From positions 2,771,001 to 2,835,000 of the forward strand of contig NZ_CP067134.1 of NCBI RefSeq assembly GCF_028553765.1: a stretch of DNA of 64,000 nt, read 5' to 3'. The notes beneath the pieces were generated by a model. The model was not told the DNA's origin. It was given only the letters and a program-made list of their open reading frames with translations, and ran no database searches. A program made the position numbers and the translations under genes. The stretch is from Paracoccus stylophorae. Its GTDB lineage: Bacteria; Pseudomonadota; Alphaproteobacteria; Rhodobacterales; Rhodobacteraceae. Below are positions 26,353 through 35,516 of this stretch, piece after piece (within the stretch, counting starts at the first letter, position 1; every line of letters begins with the position of its first letter).

Positions 26353-27051
26353 ATGAAGAAGGGCGCAGATGCATTCCGCTCGATCGGTGAGGTTGCCAAG
26401 CTGATCGGCGTCGCGCCCCATGTCCTGCGCTATTGGGAAACGCAGTTTCCGCAACTTCGACCGATGAAACGCCCCGACGGGCGCCGTTATTACCGGCCCG
26501 ATGACGTGCGGCTGGCCGCCGGCCTGTGCGAGGTGCTGCGCGACGATGGCCTGACCATCCGCGGCGCGAAGAAGCTGCTGGCGCGCGACCGGGGCGAGAC
26601 GATCCGCGCCCGCGGCGCCGCCCGCATCGACGGGCTGATCGGCAAGCCGCAGCCGGACAGCGCCGCCCTGCCCCCGGACGCGGCTGACACGGCGCCCGAC
26701 GCCGATACCGCCGCGCCGGTGCCCGCACCCGCGCGCGGCCACGCGAACGGGCCTGCGCCGCTGCCCGCCAGTGCCGCCGACCCGCCGCCGGATTTCGATG
26801 ATGAGGAACAGGACGACATGGCCGACCACAGCCCCCGATCGCGTCATCGCCGCCGCCGTCACGGCCAATCGGACGATGGCAGTCTGCCGCTGTTCCCCGA
26901 TCTGGACCGGACATCGCCCGACGCGGCGTGGCTGACGCGGCTGACCTATCTGTCGGCGCGGCTGCGCCAGACGCCCGGCGGCCATCCGGCGCTTGGCCGG
27001 GCGCGTCCGCACATGACCGCGCTGTGCGACGCCATTGCGGGACTTTACTAG
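26353..27051 (+). CDS. MerR family transcriptional regulator
   Basis: The 232-residue protein has an N-terminal MerR winged helix (about residues 9-78: SIGEVAKLIGVAPHVLRYWE and RRYYRPDDVRL). A long Pro/Ala/Asp-rich linker (about 100-160) and a short conserved C-terminal part (AAWLTRLTYLSARLRQTPGG) follow. It lacks the cysteines of metal-sensing MerR proteins. The ihfA-merR pair is common in alphaproteobacteria but I know of no defined target. It is followed by tRNA-Pro. Confidence 0.85.
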   Translation: MKKGADAFRSIGEVAKLIGVAPHVLRYWETQFPQLRPMKRPDGRRYYRPDDVRLAAGLCEVLRDDGLTIRGAKKLLARDRGETIRARGAARIDGLIGKPQPDSAALPPDAADTAPDADTAAPVPAPARGHANGPAPLPASAADPPPDFDDEEQDDMADHSPRSRHRRRRHGQSDDGSLPLFPDLDRTSPDAAWLTRLTYLSARLRQTPGGHPALGRARPHMTALCDAIAGLY

Positions 27052-27126
27052 AACCGCCGGAACGATGCAGATTTCCGCCTTGCGGCCCTTGTGCAGCGGG
27101 GCCGCTTCGCTCTATATGGCCGGCGT

Positions 27127-27204
27127 CGGGCCGTGGCGCAGCCTGGTTAGCGCGTCCGTCTGGGGGGCGGAAGGCCGCGAGTTCGAATCTCGCCGGCCCG
27201 ACCA
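27127..27204 (+). tRNA. tRNA-Pro, anticodon GGG
   Basis: The cloverleaf folds by eye: acceptor 27127-27133 with 27194-27200 (7 pairs), D arm in 27136-27153, anticodon stem TCCGT/GCGGA with loop CTGGGGG (anticodon GGG reading CCC and CCU), T arm GCGAG-TTCGAAT-CTCGC, discriminator A and an encoded CCA at 27202-27204. The strong hairpin at 27211-27242 ends the transcript. Confidence 0.93.
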
Positions 27205-27210
27205 TTCCGA

Positions 27211-27242
27211 AAACGCCCATCCCGCCTGCGGGGTGGGCGTTT
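27211..27242 (+). terminator. Intrinsic terminator after tRNA-Pro
   Basis: The stem AAACGCCCA pairs with TGGGCGTTT, extended inward by a second G/C stretch, with a short CTG loop, seven bases after the tRNA CCA. The 3' side ends in GTTTCC. Confidence 0.8.
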
Positions 27243-27282
27243 CCATATCCGGACCGCGCACGGACGCAACAAGGGGTAAGCG

Positions 27283-28350
27283 ATGAACGGCGTCCTGCCT
27301 GACAGCGAAATCCGCGCGCTGATCGACCGCGGCGCGATTGCCGCCGATCCCCCGATCCTGCCGGAACAGATCCAGCCCGCCAGCCTCGATCTGCGTCTGG
27401 GGGCCACCGCCTATCGGTTGCGGGCCAGCTTTCTGGCCGGGCGCGGGCATCGCATCGCCGACCGGCTTGCCGAACTGCGCATGCATCAGATGGATCTTGA
27501 CGGCGGCGCGGTGCTGGAACGCGGCTGCGTCTATCTGGTGCCGCTGATGGAACGGCTGACCCTGCCCGCGGGATTGACCGCCGTGGCCAACGCCAAATCC
27601 TCGACCGGACGGCTGGACCTGCTGACGCGGCTGGTCACCGATGACGGCACCGAGTTCGACCGCCTGCCCGAAGCCTATGACGGTCCGCTTTACGCTGAGA
27701 TCTGTCCGCGCAGCTTTTCCGTGCTGGTCCGCCCCGGCATGCGCCTGAACCAGTTGCGGCTGCGGCGCGGCCAGGCGGTGCTGAACGATGCCGAGCTGCG
27801 CGATCTGAACGACCGCGAATCTCTGGTCGGCGGTCCCGCGCTGATCGACAACGGGCTTGGCTTTTCCGTCGATCTGCGCCCCCGGACCGGCGATCTGGTC
27901 GGCTATCGCGCCCGTCCGCACAGCGGGGTGATCGACCTGGACCGGATCGGCGCCTATCCCGCGACCGAGTTCTGGGACGAGTTGCGCACGACCGAAGGCC
28001 GCCTGATCCTTGATCCCGGCGCGTTCTATATCCTCGTCAGCCGCGAATCGGTGGCGATCCCGCCCAATTACGCGGCCGAGATGGCGCCCTATCTGGCGAT
28101 GGTGGGCGAATTTCGCGTCCATTACGCCGGGTTCTTCGATCCAGGTTTCGGCATCGGCACCGCCGGTTCCGGCGCCCGCGGCGTGCTTGAGGTGCGCTGC
28201 CACGAAGCGCCCTTCGTGCTGGAACACGGGCAGGTGGTGGGCCGGCTGGTCTATGAGCGCATGGCCGCGCGCCCGGACAGGCTGTATGGCGCGGGCATCA
28301 GGTCGAATTATCAGGGACAGGGGCTGAAACTGGCCAAGCAGTTCCGATAG
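27283..28350 (+). CDS. dcd: Two-domain 2'-deoxycytidine 5'-triphosphate deaminase
   Basis: The 355-residue protein is about twice the length of E. coli dCTP deaminase and looks like two dUTPase/DCD-type domains in tandem. The N-terminal half has IQPASLDLRLG, NAKSSTGRLDLLTRLV and PLYAEICPRSFSVLVRPG; the C-terminal half repeats the pattern with AYPATEFWDEL, GAFYILVSRESVAIPPN and GVLEVRCHEAPFVLEHGQ. This long form is known from alphaproteobacteria and makes dUTP from dCTP for dTMP synthesis. A stronger Shine-Dalgarno than usual (AAGGGG) precedes the ATG. It stands alone after the tRNA. Confidence 0.88.
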   Translation: MNGVLPDSEIRALIDRGAIAADPPILPEQIQPASLDLRLGATAYRLRASFLAGRGHRIADRLAELRMHQMDLDGGAVLERGCVYLVPLMERLTLPAGLTAVANAKSSTGRLDLLTRLVTDDGTEFDRLPEAYDGPLYAEICPRSFSVLVRPGMRLNQLRLRRGQAVLNDAELRDLNDRESLVGGPALIDNGLGFSVDLRPRTGDLVGYRARPHSGVIDLDRIGAYPATEFWDELRTTEGRLILDPGAFYILVSRESVAIPPNYAAEMAPYLAMVGEFRVHYAGFFDPGFGIGTAGSGARGVLEVRCHEAPFVLEHGQVVGRLVYERMAARPDRLYGAGIRSNYQGQGLKLAKQFR

Positions 28351-28393
28351 GGTCCAGACCCGACTGCGCAACGCGCGTGGCCGTTGCGCGTCG

Positions 28394-29500
28394 CTATAAC
28401 GGTGCGGTCTGCCACAGCCGGACCTTCAACCCGCCATGCGCGACGATCGGGCCCGGAGCCTGCCACGGCAGACCGGTTGCCTTCGCCAGTCCCGCCTCGC
28501 TGGTCACGATGCCCACGCGCCAGCCTTGGAACCGGCTGCGAAACACCTCGCCCATCGCGGCGTGCAGTCCGAACAGCGGCCCCTTGTTCCCGATCCGCGC
28601 GCCATAGGGGGGATTGACAATCACGATGCCCGGTGCCGCATCGGGACGCGCCAGATCGCCGATGGCGCGGCATTCGAACCGGGTCAGGTTCTCGACGCCG
28701 GCGGTTTCCGCGTTCCGGCTGCTCATCCGGATTGCGCCGGCATCGCGGTCGCTGCCGAAAAACCGCAGCCCGGGCTGGCGCGGCACCACCGAGTCGCGCA
28801 TGCGCTGCCAAGCCGCGGCATCGAAACCGGCAAGGTTTTCAAAGGCGAAGCTGCGGCTGCGGCCCGGCGCAAGCCCGGCGGCGATCTCGGCGGCCTCGAT
28901 CACGAATGTGCCCGATCCGCACATCGGGTCCAGCACCGTCTGGCTGCCGTCGAAACCCATCTGGCGCAGGAACATCGCGGCCATCGTCTCGCGCATCGGG
29001 GCCTTGGCGACGGCCGGCTTGTGGCCGCGCTTGTGCAGCGAGGGGCCGGTCGTATCCAGGCTGATCGTCGCCAGATCGTCCTCGATCCGCAGCTTCACGA
29101 CGATCCCGGCATCGGCACTGACCGGCGCGCCCAGTTCCTCGCGGATTGCCCGCTCGATCCGCTGCGCGGCGGCGCCGGCGTGATAGATGCGGCTGGCCTT
29201 GCAGACGGCTTCGACCTTGACCGGCTGATCCTGCCGCAGCACGTCGGACCACGGAAACTTGCGCGCGCGCTTGTCCAGCTGCGCCAGATGCAGGGCGCGA
29301 AAGCTGCCCACGCGCGCCAGCACCCGCGTCGCCCCGCGCAGCATCAGATTGGCGCGCCACACATCGGTCCAGCCGCCGCGGATCGTCAGGCCGCCGGGCT
29401 GGATGTCGGGCGACCAGCCAAGTTCGCGCATCTCGTCCGCCAGCGGGGCTTCAAGCCCCGGTGTCGCCACCATGAAGATTTCGAACCGATCCGCATCCAT
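28394..29500 (-). CDS. THUMP-domain class I RNA methyltransferase (RlmL/YcbY N-terminal type)
   Basis: The 368-residue protein has an N-terminal ferredoxin-like/THUMP region (about residues 1-155) and a UPF0020 methyltransferase domain with the SAM loop LDPMCGSGTFVIEAAEIAAG, the acidic SDRDAGA motif and the catalytic NPPYGARIG. NPPY enzymes of this type methylate N2 of guanine or N6 of adenine in rRNA or tRNA. It corresponds to the m2G2445-type half of E. coli RlmL; the RlmK half is absent. It reads leftward, convergent with the dCTP deaminase. Confidence 0.87.
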   Translation of the reverse strand: MDADRFEIFMVATPGLEAPLADEMRELGWSPDIQPGGLTIRGGWTDVWRANLMLRGATRVLARVGSFRALHLAQLDKRARKFPWSDVLRQDQPVKVEAVCKASRIYHAGAAAQRIERAIREELGAPVSADAGIVVKLRIEDDLATISLDTTGPSLHKRGHKPAVAKAPMRETMAAMFLRQMGFDGSQTVLDPMCGSGTFVIEAAEIAAGLAPGRSRSFAFENLAGFDAAAWQRMRDSVVPRQPGLRFFGSDRDAGAIRMSSRNAETAGVENLTRFECRAIGDLARPDAAPGIVIVNPPYGARIGNKGPLFGLHAAMGEVFRSRFQGWRVGIVTSEAGLAKATGLPWQAPGPIVAHGGLKVRLWQTAPL

Positions 29501-29541
29501 CGCGCAGATCTAGCCGGTCGCGCCCCGCTTGGCGAGCAGGT

Positions 29542-29739
29542 TCAGCGTCCGATCCGCCGCGTCAGGCGTGCGGCCTGCCGCGCGCGTTTCGTCGTCTCGC
29601 GCGCCATTCGTGCCTGTTTTGCCGATGTGGCCGGAGTCGCGCCGCCGGGCTTGCCCATCCGGCTCATTCCCTTGCGGATGCCCCAGTTCATGGCGCGGCT
29701 GGTCAGCATGCGGGTCAGCATGGCGATGATCTGGTTCAT
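29542..29739 (-). CDS. Small basic protein downstream of scpB, unknown function
   Basis: The 65-residue product (MNQIIAMLTRMLTSRAMNWG start) has an amphipathic or weakly hydrophobic N-terminus and a strongly basic C-terminus (ARETTKRARQAARLTRRIGR). It starts 9 bases after the scpB stop with AGGAGAGACGG before the ATG, so it is almost surely translated as the last gene of the nagZ-scpA-scpB unit. I do not recognise a named domain; I recall similar small ORFs at this place in Rhodobacterales. DNA or RNA binding is possible from composition only. Confidence 0.68.
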   Translation of the reverse strand: MNQIIAMLTRMLTSRAMNWGIRKGMSRMGKPGGATPATSAKQARMARETTKRARQAARLTRRIGR

Positions 29740-29748
29740 CCGTCTCTC

Positions 29749-30447
29749 CTATGCGTCGTCGAAAAGATCGTCGGCGGGCGTGCCGTCGTCAAGGTCGTCG
29801 TCCTCGTCGCGTGCAATGGTGGGAACCGCCATGCCGGCATCGGGCGGGCGCGATTCCAGCAAGCCGGCTGCGCGCAGTTCGGACAGGCCGGGCAGATCGC
29901 GCGCCGATTCCAAGCCGAAATGGTCCAAAAAGCCTTCGGTCACGACAAAGGTCGCGGGGCGCCCCGGCGTCATCCGCCTGCGCCCCATGCGGACCCATTC
30001 CATCTCGATCAGCTGATCCAGCGTGCCGCGGCTGACGGCAACGCCACGAATCTCCTCGATCTCGGCGCGGGTGACGGGCTGGTGATAGGCGACGATCGCC
30101 AGCGTCTCGACCGCCGCGCGCGACAGGCGGCGCTGTTCCACCGTTTCGGTCTGCATCAGGAAGGACAGATCGGCGGCGGTGCGAAAGGCATAGCCGTCGC
30201 CCAACCGCTCGATCGTCACGCCGCGCCCGTCATAGCGCCGCCGCAGCCCCGCCAGCGCCTCGGCCGGATCGCAGCCGGCGGGCAGGCGCGCGGCCAGGTC
30301 GCGCACCGAAACGGGCTGGGCCGAGGCGAACAGGATCGCCTCGACCATCCGTTCCTGCTGATCCATCGGCGGCGGCGGAAAATGCGGCGCGGCCGCCTCG
30401 TGCGGATTGGACGGGTCGGATCGGTCGGGCGGGGTCGGATCGGTCAC
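29749..30447 (-). CDS. scpB: Segregation and condensation protein B
   Basis: The 232-residue protein contains the ScpB double winged helix: MVEAILFASAQPVSVRDLAA, ETLAIVAYHQPVTRAEIEEI and RGVAVSRGTLDQLIE. ScpB dimers bind ScpA and regulate SMC during chromosome condensation. It starts at GTG 30447, one base after the scpA stop; the longer ATG frame starting at 30585 lies within scpA. The C-terminal ~45 residues are acidic and probably disordered. Confidence 0.93.
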   Translation of the reverse strand: MTDPTPPDRSDPSNPHEAAAPHFPPPPMDQQERMVEAILFASAQPVSVRDLAARLPAGCDPAEALAGLRRRYDGRGVTIERLGDGYAFRTAADLSFLMQTETVEQRRLSRAAVETLAIVAYHQPVTRAEIEEIRGVAVSRGTLDQLIEMEWVRMGRRRMTPGRPATFVVTEGFLDHFGLESARDLPGLSELRAAGLLESRPPDAGMAVPTIARDEDDDLDDGTPADDLFDDA

Positions 30448-30448
30448 G

Positions 30449-31285
30449 TCAGGTCTCGGCTGTCGGTGTGCGGCGAAAGCTGATCGGCGCGAATGTGTCG
30501 GACTGGCGGATCTGCAACCGCCCCTGCCGCGCCAGTTCAAGCGAGGCGGCAAAGGTCGCGGCGGTGGCCGAGCGGCGGCGCGCACCGTGAGCCTGCCACC
30601 CGTCGGGCAGGAAGTCCGACAGATCGGTCCAGTCGCCCGCGAACCCGATCATCCGCCGCATCCGGTCCAGCGCCTGTTCCATGCTGAACACGTCCTGCCG
30701 GTCGAAGGCATAGGGGCGGAATTCGTCGCGCGTCTTCATCCGCGCATAGGCGCGCATCAGGTCGATCAGCCCGGCCTGCCATTCGGTCCGCCGCCTGCGG
30801 GCGATGGCCTCGGGTGCGCCGCGCGGAAACCGGCTGATCCCCAGCCGGTCGCGCCCCATCAGCCGCGCCGCCACCTGCCGCATCGCGTCCAGGCGTTCAA
30901 GCTGGAACGCCAGATGTGCGGCCATATCCTCGGCCGAGGGGCCATCGGCTTCGGGATCGGGCGGCAGCAGCAGACGCGATTTCAGGAATGCCAGCCACGC
31001 GGCCATGACCAGGTAATCGGCGGCCAGTTCGATCCGCAGCTTGCGCGCCTGTTCGACGAAGAGCAGATATTGTTCGGCCAGATGCAGGACCGAGATCCGC
31101 ATCAGGTCCACCTTCTGGCTGCGGGCCAGCGTCAGCAGCAGATCCAGCGGCCCCTCGAACCCGTCGACATCGACGATCAACGCCTCTTCCGCCCGTCTGG
31201 CCGCGACCGAACCCGCATCGACATCGCGGGCCGGTTCGTCCGGCACGGGGCGCAGATAGGGCACGTCTGTCGGGTGTCTGGCCAA
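30449..31285 (-). CDS. scpA: Segregation and condensation protein A (kleisin)
   Basis: The 278-residue kleisin shows VDGFEGPLDLLLTLARSQKV, ISVLHLAEQYL and LAADYLVMAAWLAFLKSRLL, which bind the SMC neck in known structures, and a C-terminal winged helix (SATAATFAASLELARQGRL). It closes the SMC ring in chromosome condensation. The TTG at 31285 is preferred because GGAGA lies about 7 bases upstream; a GTG at 31264 is an alternative. The ATG at 31456 would force translation through repeat R3 and nagZ and was rejected. Confidence 0.9.
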   Translation of the reverse strand: MARHPTDVPYLRPVPDEPARDVDAGSVAARRAEEALIVDVDGFEGPLDLLLTLARSQKVDLMRISVLHLAEQYLLFVEQARKLRIELAADYLVMAAWLAFLKSRLLLPPDPEADGPSAEDMAAHLAFQLERLDAMRQVAARLMGRDRLGISRFPRGAPEAIARRRRTEWQAGLIDLMRAYARMKTRDEFRPYAFDRQDVFSMEQALDRMRRMIGFAGDWTDLSDFLPDGWQAHGARRRSATAATFAASLELARQGRLQIRQSDTFAPISFRRTPTAET

Positions 31286-31369
31286 GGGGTCTCCGTCGCT
31301 GTCGGCGGCCAGAGTCCGTCTTCGGCCGGTGCGAGTCAAGCGGGCCGTTCCGTGCGTCCCGCGACCGCC

Positions 31370-31424
31370 GGGGGGCTTCGCGCCCCCCGGACCCCCCGCG
31401 AGGTATTTGGAAAGAGGGCGAGGG
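31370..31424 (+). repeat. Dispersed hairpin repeat, copy R3
   Basis: A hairpin (GGGGGGC-TTCG-CGCCCCCC type) is followed by CCCCCCGCGAGGTATTTGGA and AAGAGGGCGAGGG. It lies in the 149-base gap between nagZ and scpA, both read leftward, and is oriented opposite to them, unlike the other copies. Its core is shared almost base for base with R4 and R5. Confidence 0.75.
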
Positions 31425-31434
31425 GTGCGGCGGT

Positions 31435-32415
31435 CTAGGCCACCAGGTCGCGCCATTCCGCCATCAACGCGCGGCGGTCGTGATCCTGCGGCGGACGGCG
31501 CTGCGCCAGCGCGGCATCGGCGCGGCGTTGCGCGTTCGGGCCAAGGGGGCCTGCGGCCTCGACCACCGGCTGCATGCTGGCGATCGTGCCGTTGCAGTGC
31601 AGGACCAGATCGCAGCCGGCGGCGATGGCGGCGGTGGCGCGTTCGGCCTCGGTCCCCGACAGCGCGTTCATGGTGATGTCGTCGGTCATCAAAAGCCCGT
31701 CAAAGCCGATCCGGTCGCGGATCAGCGCGATCACCGTGCCCGAGGCGGTCGCCGGCGCATAGTCCAGCGCCGGAAAGCGGATATGGGCGGTCATGCCCAT
31801 CGGCAGGTCTTTCAGCGCGCGGAACGGGGCGAAATCCAGCGCGTCGAGATCGTCGAGGCCGGCGGTGACGGTCGGCAGGTCGTGGTGGCTGTCGGCGATG
31901 GCGCGGCCGTGGCCGGGCAGATGTTTCATCACCGGCAGCACGCCCGAGGCCAGCAGCCCGTCGGCGGCGGCGCGGCCCAGTTCCGCCACCGTTCCCGGAT
32001 CGGTGCCCAGGCAGCGATTGCGCAGAAAAGGATGGGTGTCGGGCTGCGCCACGTCCAGCGTGGGCGCGCAGTCCGAATCGATGCCGACATCGTGCAGTTC
32101 GCGCCCGATCAGGTAATGGCGCAGCCACATCGCCCGCACCCCTGCCCGCGCCTGGTCCAGCGGGGCGGGCCATTCCGCCCAGTGCGGCGCGCGCAGGCGC
32201 TGAACCCGGCCGCCTTCCTGATCGACGGTGATGAGGGCATCGCGGCCGACCGCGTCGCGCAGATCGCCGGTCAGGCGGCGCAGCTGGTCGGGGCGGTCGA
32301 TGTTGCGACCGAACAGGATAAAACCCCAAGGGTCGGCCGCGCGGAAGAAATCCCGCTCGGCCGCGGTCAGTGCGGTGCCGGCGATCCCGCCCAGGATCGT
32401 CGCGTTCGGCGCCAT
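31435..32415 (-). CDS. nagZ: Beta-N-acetylhexosaminidase NagZ
   Basis: The 326-residue family-3 glycosidase has VDQEGGRVQRLR, the KHLPGHGRAIADSHHDLP signature with its catalytic Asp-His pair, and a MTDDITMNALSG nucleophile loop. It removes N-acetylglucosamine from anhydro-muropeptides in the cytoplasm during peptidoglycan recycling. The ATG shares one base with the stop of the SPOR gene (TAATG), so the two are translationally coupled. It belongs to the argS-SPOR-nagZ-scpA-scpB block I recall across Rhodobacterales. Confidence 0.94.
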   Translation of the reverse strand: MAPNATILGGIAGTALTAAERDFFRAADPWGFILFGRNIDRPDQLRRLTGDLRDAVGRDALITVDQEGGRVQRLRAPHWAEWPAPLDQARAGVRAMWLRHYLIGRELHDVGIDSDCAPTLDVAQPDTHPFLRNRCLGTDPGTVAELGRAAADGLLASGVLPVMKHLPGHGRAIADSHHDLPTVTAGLDDLDALDFAPFRALKDLPMGMTAHIRFPALDYAPATASGTVIALIRDRIGFDGLLMTDDITMNALSGTEAERATAAIAAGCDLVLHCNGTIASMQPVVEAAGPLGPNAQRRADAALAQRRPPQDHDRRALMAEWRDLVA

Positions 32416-33575
32416 TACGGCGCCAGCGCGAGACAGTCCGTGCCGCCGGATTTCAGCGCGGCGCAGAACTGCCGTGCCTCGCCGATATCGCCAAAGCCCG
32501 CGACGCGCAGACGCCAGAAGGTGCGGCCGTTGGCGCTGTGCTGCTGGATCACCTGCCCCTTGCCCGAGAACAGCGAGCCGAACTTGCCCGTCAGCCGGTT
32601 CCATTCGCCCGACGCGATGGCGTTGCTGTCGAAGGCGCCGATCTGGACCAGCGGACCGCCGGCAGAGGCGGCCGCCGGGGCGGGGGCCGAAGCGGGTTCG
32701 GGTGAAGGCGGCGGCGGCGCGGAATCTGCCGCAGCGGCCGGGCGGGCGACGCTGGCCGCAGGCGATGCGGCGGCCACGCGGGCGGTGCGCGGGCGCGGCG
32801 CGGGGCGCGGCGATGCAGTCAGGATGCCGGGATTGGCTGCGGCCTGCGCCTGGATCAGCGCGGCGGTGATTGCGTCGGGCTGGGCCGGTGCGCCGTTTTC
32901 GTCGGTGACGACCTCGTTCACGGGGCCTTCGGCCGCCGGCGCGTCGATGATGGCGGCCTGTTCGACGCTGTGGTCGGCCAGCGCCAGACGTTCCGCCTCG
33001 GCTGCGGCCTCGGCTTCGGCCAGCGCGCGCGCCTCGCTGTCGGACAGCGGGGTGATCGGCTCGCCATCGAAGCTGAGCGGCACCTCGGACGGGTTTTCCG
33101 GCTCGCGCGCGGTGGCGCCGAACTGGCCCATCGCCAGATCCTCATCGCTCAGCTCGGTGGTCGAGGGGGCGATGGCGACCCGGTCGGTCGGGGCGGGCTG
33201 CGCGCCTTCGGCCACGTCGTTGACGGCATAGCCGGTATAGCTGGTCAGTTCGCCGCCCGGATCGTCGGGGGTGGTGCGCGCCTCGCCGGCGATGGCCTTG
33301 ATGACCGGCACGCCCGAGACGTCGCGCGACACCAGTTGCCAGCCCCACGCCATCAGCCCGACCATCAGCCCGACCGAGGCCAGCGCGCCCAGATAATGCG
33401 TCAGCCGCGCGATTCGGGCCGTGAACCCTTCGGCCCCGTCGGGGTCGGCCGCAAAGCGCCGGTCGTCCTGCGGTTGGCCCTGGTCGTCCCAGCCACCCTG
33501 TTCATAGGAAAATTCGCGCCGCACCTTGTGACGCGAGAACACATAGCCGCCTTCGCGGAAATCCATCACTGCCAT
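32415..33575 (-). CDS. SPOR-domain envelope protein
   Basis: The 386-residue protein has a cytoplasmic N-terminus, one membrane segment near residues 62-82 (YLGALASVGLMVGLMAWGWQ), a long Ala/Pro/Glu-rich periplasmic linker and a C-terminal SPOR domain (from GGPLVQIGAFDSNAIASGEW to the end). SPOR domains bind glycan strands stripped of peptides, so the protein probably acts at the division site or at sites of wall turnover. The linker is low in complexity. It lies 76 bases after argS and is coupled to nagZ. Confidence 0.88.
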   Translation of the reverse strand: MAVMDFREGGYVFSRHKVRREFSYEQGGWDDQGQPQDDRRFAADPDGAEGFTARIARLTHYLGALASVGLMVGLMAWGWQLVSRDVSGVPVIKAIAGEARTTPDDPGGELTSYTGYAVNDVAEGAQPAPTDRVAIAPSTTELSDEDLAMGQFGATAREPENPSEVPLSFDGEPITPLSDSEARALAEAEAAAEAERLALADHSVEQAAIIDAPAAEGPVNEVVTDENGAPAQPDAITAALIQAQAAANPGILTASPRPAPRPRTARVAAASPAASVARPAAAADSAPPPPSPEPASAPAPAAASAGGPLVQIGAFDSNAIASGEWNRLTGKFGSLFSGKGQVIQQHSANGRTFWRLRVAGFGDIGEARQFCAALKSGGTDCLALAP

Positions 33576-33651
33576 AGCCTGCCTGCCTGACTGCCCGGTT
33601 GACCCGGTGTTACCGTTGACTGCTCGTTTTCGTCCGGCGGGGCGCCTTGAA

Positions 33652-35394
33652 TCAGCGCATTTCCTCGACCGGAGTCACGCCAAGGATAGCGAGGCCCGAT
33701 GAAATGACAACGCCGACGGCCCGGACCAGCGCGATTTTTGCCTGGCTGGTGGCGGCGCTGCCATCCTGAAGAAAGCGCAGCGACGGATCGTCATTGCCCC
33801 GGTTCCACAACGAATGCAGGTCAGAGGCGATGTCATAGAGGAAAAACGCGACCCGGTGCGGCTCGTGCGCGCGGGCGGCGATTTCCACAAGGCGTGGCCA
33901 TTCGGCAACTTTCCGGGCCAGGTCAAGCTCGGCCTGATGCGAAATCGCGGTCAGATCGGCCGACAGAAGCGCGTCGTCCGACACGTCGATTCCGGCCTCG
34001 GCGGCGCGGCGCAGGACCGAATGGACCCGCGCGCTGGCATACTGGACATACCAGACCGGGTTGTCGCGGGATTGTTCCAGCACGCGCGCGAAATCGAAAT
34101 CCAGCGCCGCGTCGTTCTTGCGCGTCAGCATGATGAAGCGGGTGACGTCGGCGCCCGCCTCTTGCACGACGTCGCGCAGGGTGACGAAGGTGCCGGCGCG
34201 CTTCGACATCTTGAACGGCTCGCCGTTGCGATACAGCCTGACCAGCTGGACCAGCTTGATGTCCAGCGGCACACGCCCGTCCGACAGCGCCCGGACCGCC
34301 GCCTTCATCCGCTTGACATAGCCGCCGTGATCGGCGCCGAACACGTCGATCAACTGGTCGAAGCCGCGGTCGATCTTGTCCCAGTGATAGGCGATGTCGG
34401 GCGCGAAATAGGTCCATGCGCCGTCGGATTTCTGGATCGGACGGTCCACGTCGTCGCCATGCGCCGACGATCTGAACAGCAATTGTTCGCGCGCCTCCCA
34501 ATCCTCGGGCAGCTTTCCCTTGGGCGGTTCCAGCACACCGCGATAGATCAGGCCAAGACTGTCCAGCCGTGCGATCGCGGCCTCGATCCTGCCGGTGCCG
34601 TAAAGCGCCTTCTCGCTGGAATACACATCCATGCGGACGCCAAGCGCGGCCAGATCGGCGCGGATCACCTGCATCATCGCCTCGGTCGCGAAATCGCGGA
34701 TCTCGTCAAGCCAGTCGGATTCGGGCCGGTCCAGCAGGCTGCCGCCGTATTTCTCGCGCAGCGCCTCGCCGACCGGGATCAGGTAATCGCCGGGATACAA
34801 CCCCTCGCGGATCTCGGGCGCCAGCCCGTTGGCCTCGCGATAGCGTTCATAGGCCGAGCGCGCCAGAACATCGACCTGCGCACCGCCATCGTTGATATAG
34901 TATTCGCGCGTCACGTCATGGCCGGAGAATGCCAGCAGATTGGCCAGCGCATCGCCGAACACCGCCCCGCGCACATGGCCCACATGCATCGGGCCAGTGG
35001 GGTTGGCGCTGACGAATTCGACATTGACCCTTTCGCCCTGACCAAAGGTCGAGCGGCCGAAATCGTTGCCCGCCCGGATCGCGGTGGCGACGATGTCCTG
35101 CCAGACCGAGGGCGACAGGCGCAGGTTCAGAAAGCCCGGTCCGGCAATCTCGGCTTTTTCGATGCGCGGATCGGTCAGGCGCGCGGCCAGCTTCTCGGCA
35201 AGCTCGCGCGGCTTCATCGCGGCGGGCTTTGCCAGCACCATGGCGGCATTGGTCGCCAGATCGCCATGCGCCGGATCGCGCGGCGGCTCGACCGCGACAT
35301 TGGCGTAATCCAGACCGGCCGGCAGTTCGCCCGCCTGCGTCATCTGGTCCAGCGCATCCAAGACGACGCCGCGAAGATCGGTGAAAAGGTTCAT
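33652..35394 (-). CDS. argS: Arginyl-tRNA synthetase
   Basis: The 580-residue class I synthetase has the ArgS-specific N-terminal domain, the HIGH-like motif in [19 protein letters not shown], the KMSK-like [16 protein letters not shown], and a C-terminal anticodon-binding DALR domain ([20 protein letters not shown]). It charges tRNA-Arg in the cytoplasm. It is the first gene of the leftward argS-SPOR-nagZ cluster, and the length is normal. Confidence 0.97.
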   Translation of the reverse strand: MNLFTDLRGVVLDALDQMTQAGELPAGLDYANVAVEPPRDPAHGDLATNAAMVLAKPAAMKPRELAEKLAARLTDPRIEKAEIAGPGFLNLRLSPSVWQDIVATAIRAGNDFGRSTFGQGERVNVEFVSANPTGPMHVGHVRGAVFGDALANLLAFSGHDVTREYYINDGGAQVDVLARSAYERYREANGLAPEIREGLYPGDYLIPVGEALREKYGGSLLDRPESDWLDEIRDFATEAMMQVIRADLAALGVRMDVYSSEKALYGTGRIEAAIARLDSLGLIYRGVLEPPKGKLPEDWEAREQLLFRSSAHGDDVDRPIQKSDGAWTYFAPDIAYHWDKIDRGFDQLIDVFGADHGGYVKRMKAAVRALSDGRVPLDIKLVQLVRLYRNGEPFKMSKRAGTFVTLRDVVQEAGADVTRFIMLTRKNDAALDFDFARVLEQSRDNPVWYVQYASARVHSVLRRAAEAGIDVSDDALLSADLTAISHQAELDLARKVAEWPRLVEIAARAHEPHRVAFFLYDIASDLHSLWNRGNDDPSLRFLQDGSAATSQAKIALVRAVGVVISSGLAILGVTPVEEMR

Positions 35395-35516
35395 GTTCGG
35401 CTTCCTGACTGACCTGCGCGGGTTAACGCCTGCGACCGGGGAAGGTCAACAGCGACGGCAGCCGCGACCCGTGCCCGGCCCGGCAAGCCAGGGCGGGCGC
35501 GCGCAAGATGGCCGGG

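Noticed and set aside
27127..27204. tRNA-Pro as an integration site of a mobile element
   Set aside because: No duplicated tRNA 3' end, integrase or foreign-looking genes are seen downstream; a housekeeping dCTP deaminase follows.
27035..27286. An 83-codon frame through the tRNA-Pro
   Set aside because: The segment folds as a perfect tRNA followed by a terminator; the frame has no ribosome-binding site.
30449..31456. An extended scpA starting at the ATG at 31456
   Set aside because: It would translate the whole of repeat R3 and overlap nagZ, and adds 57 Arg/Gly/Pro-rich residues not typical of ScpA; the TTG at 31285 has a ribosome-binding site.
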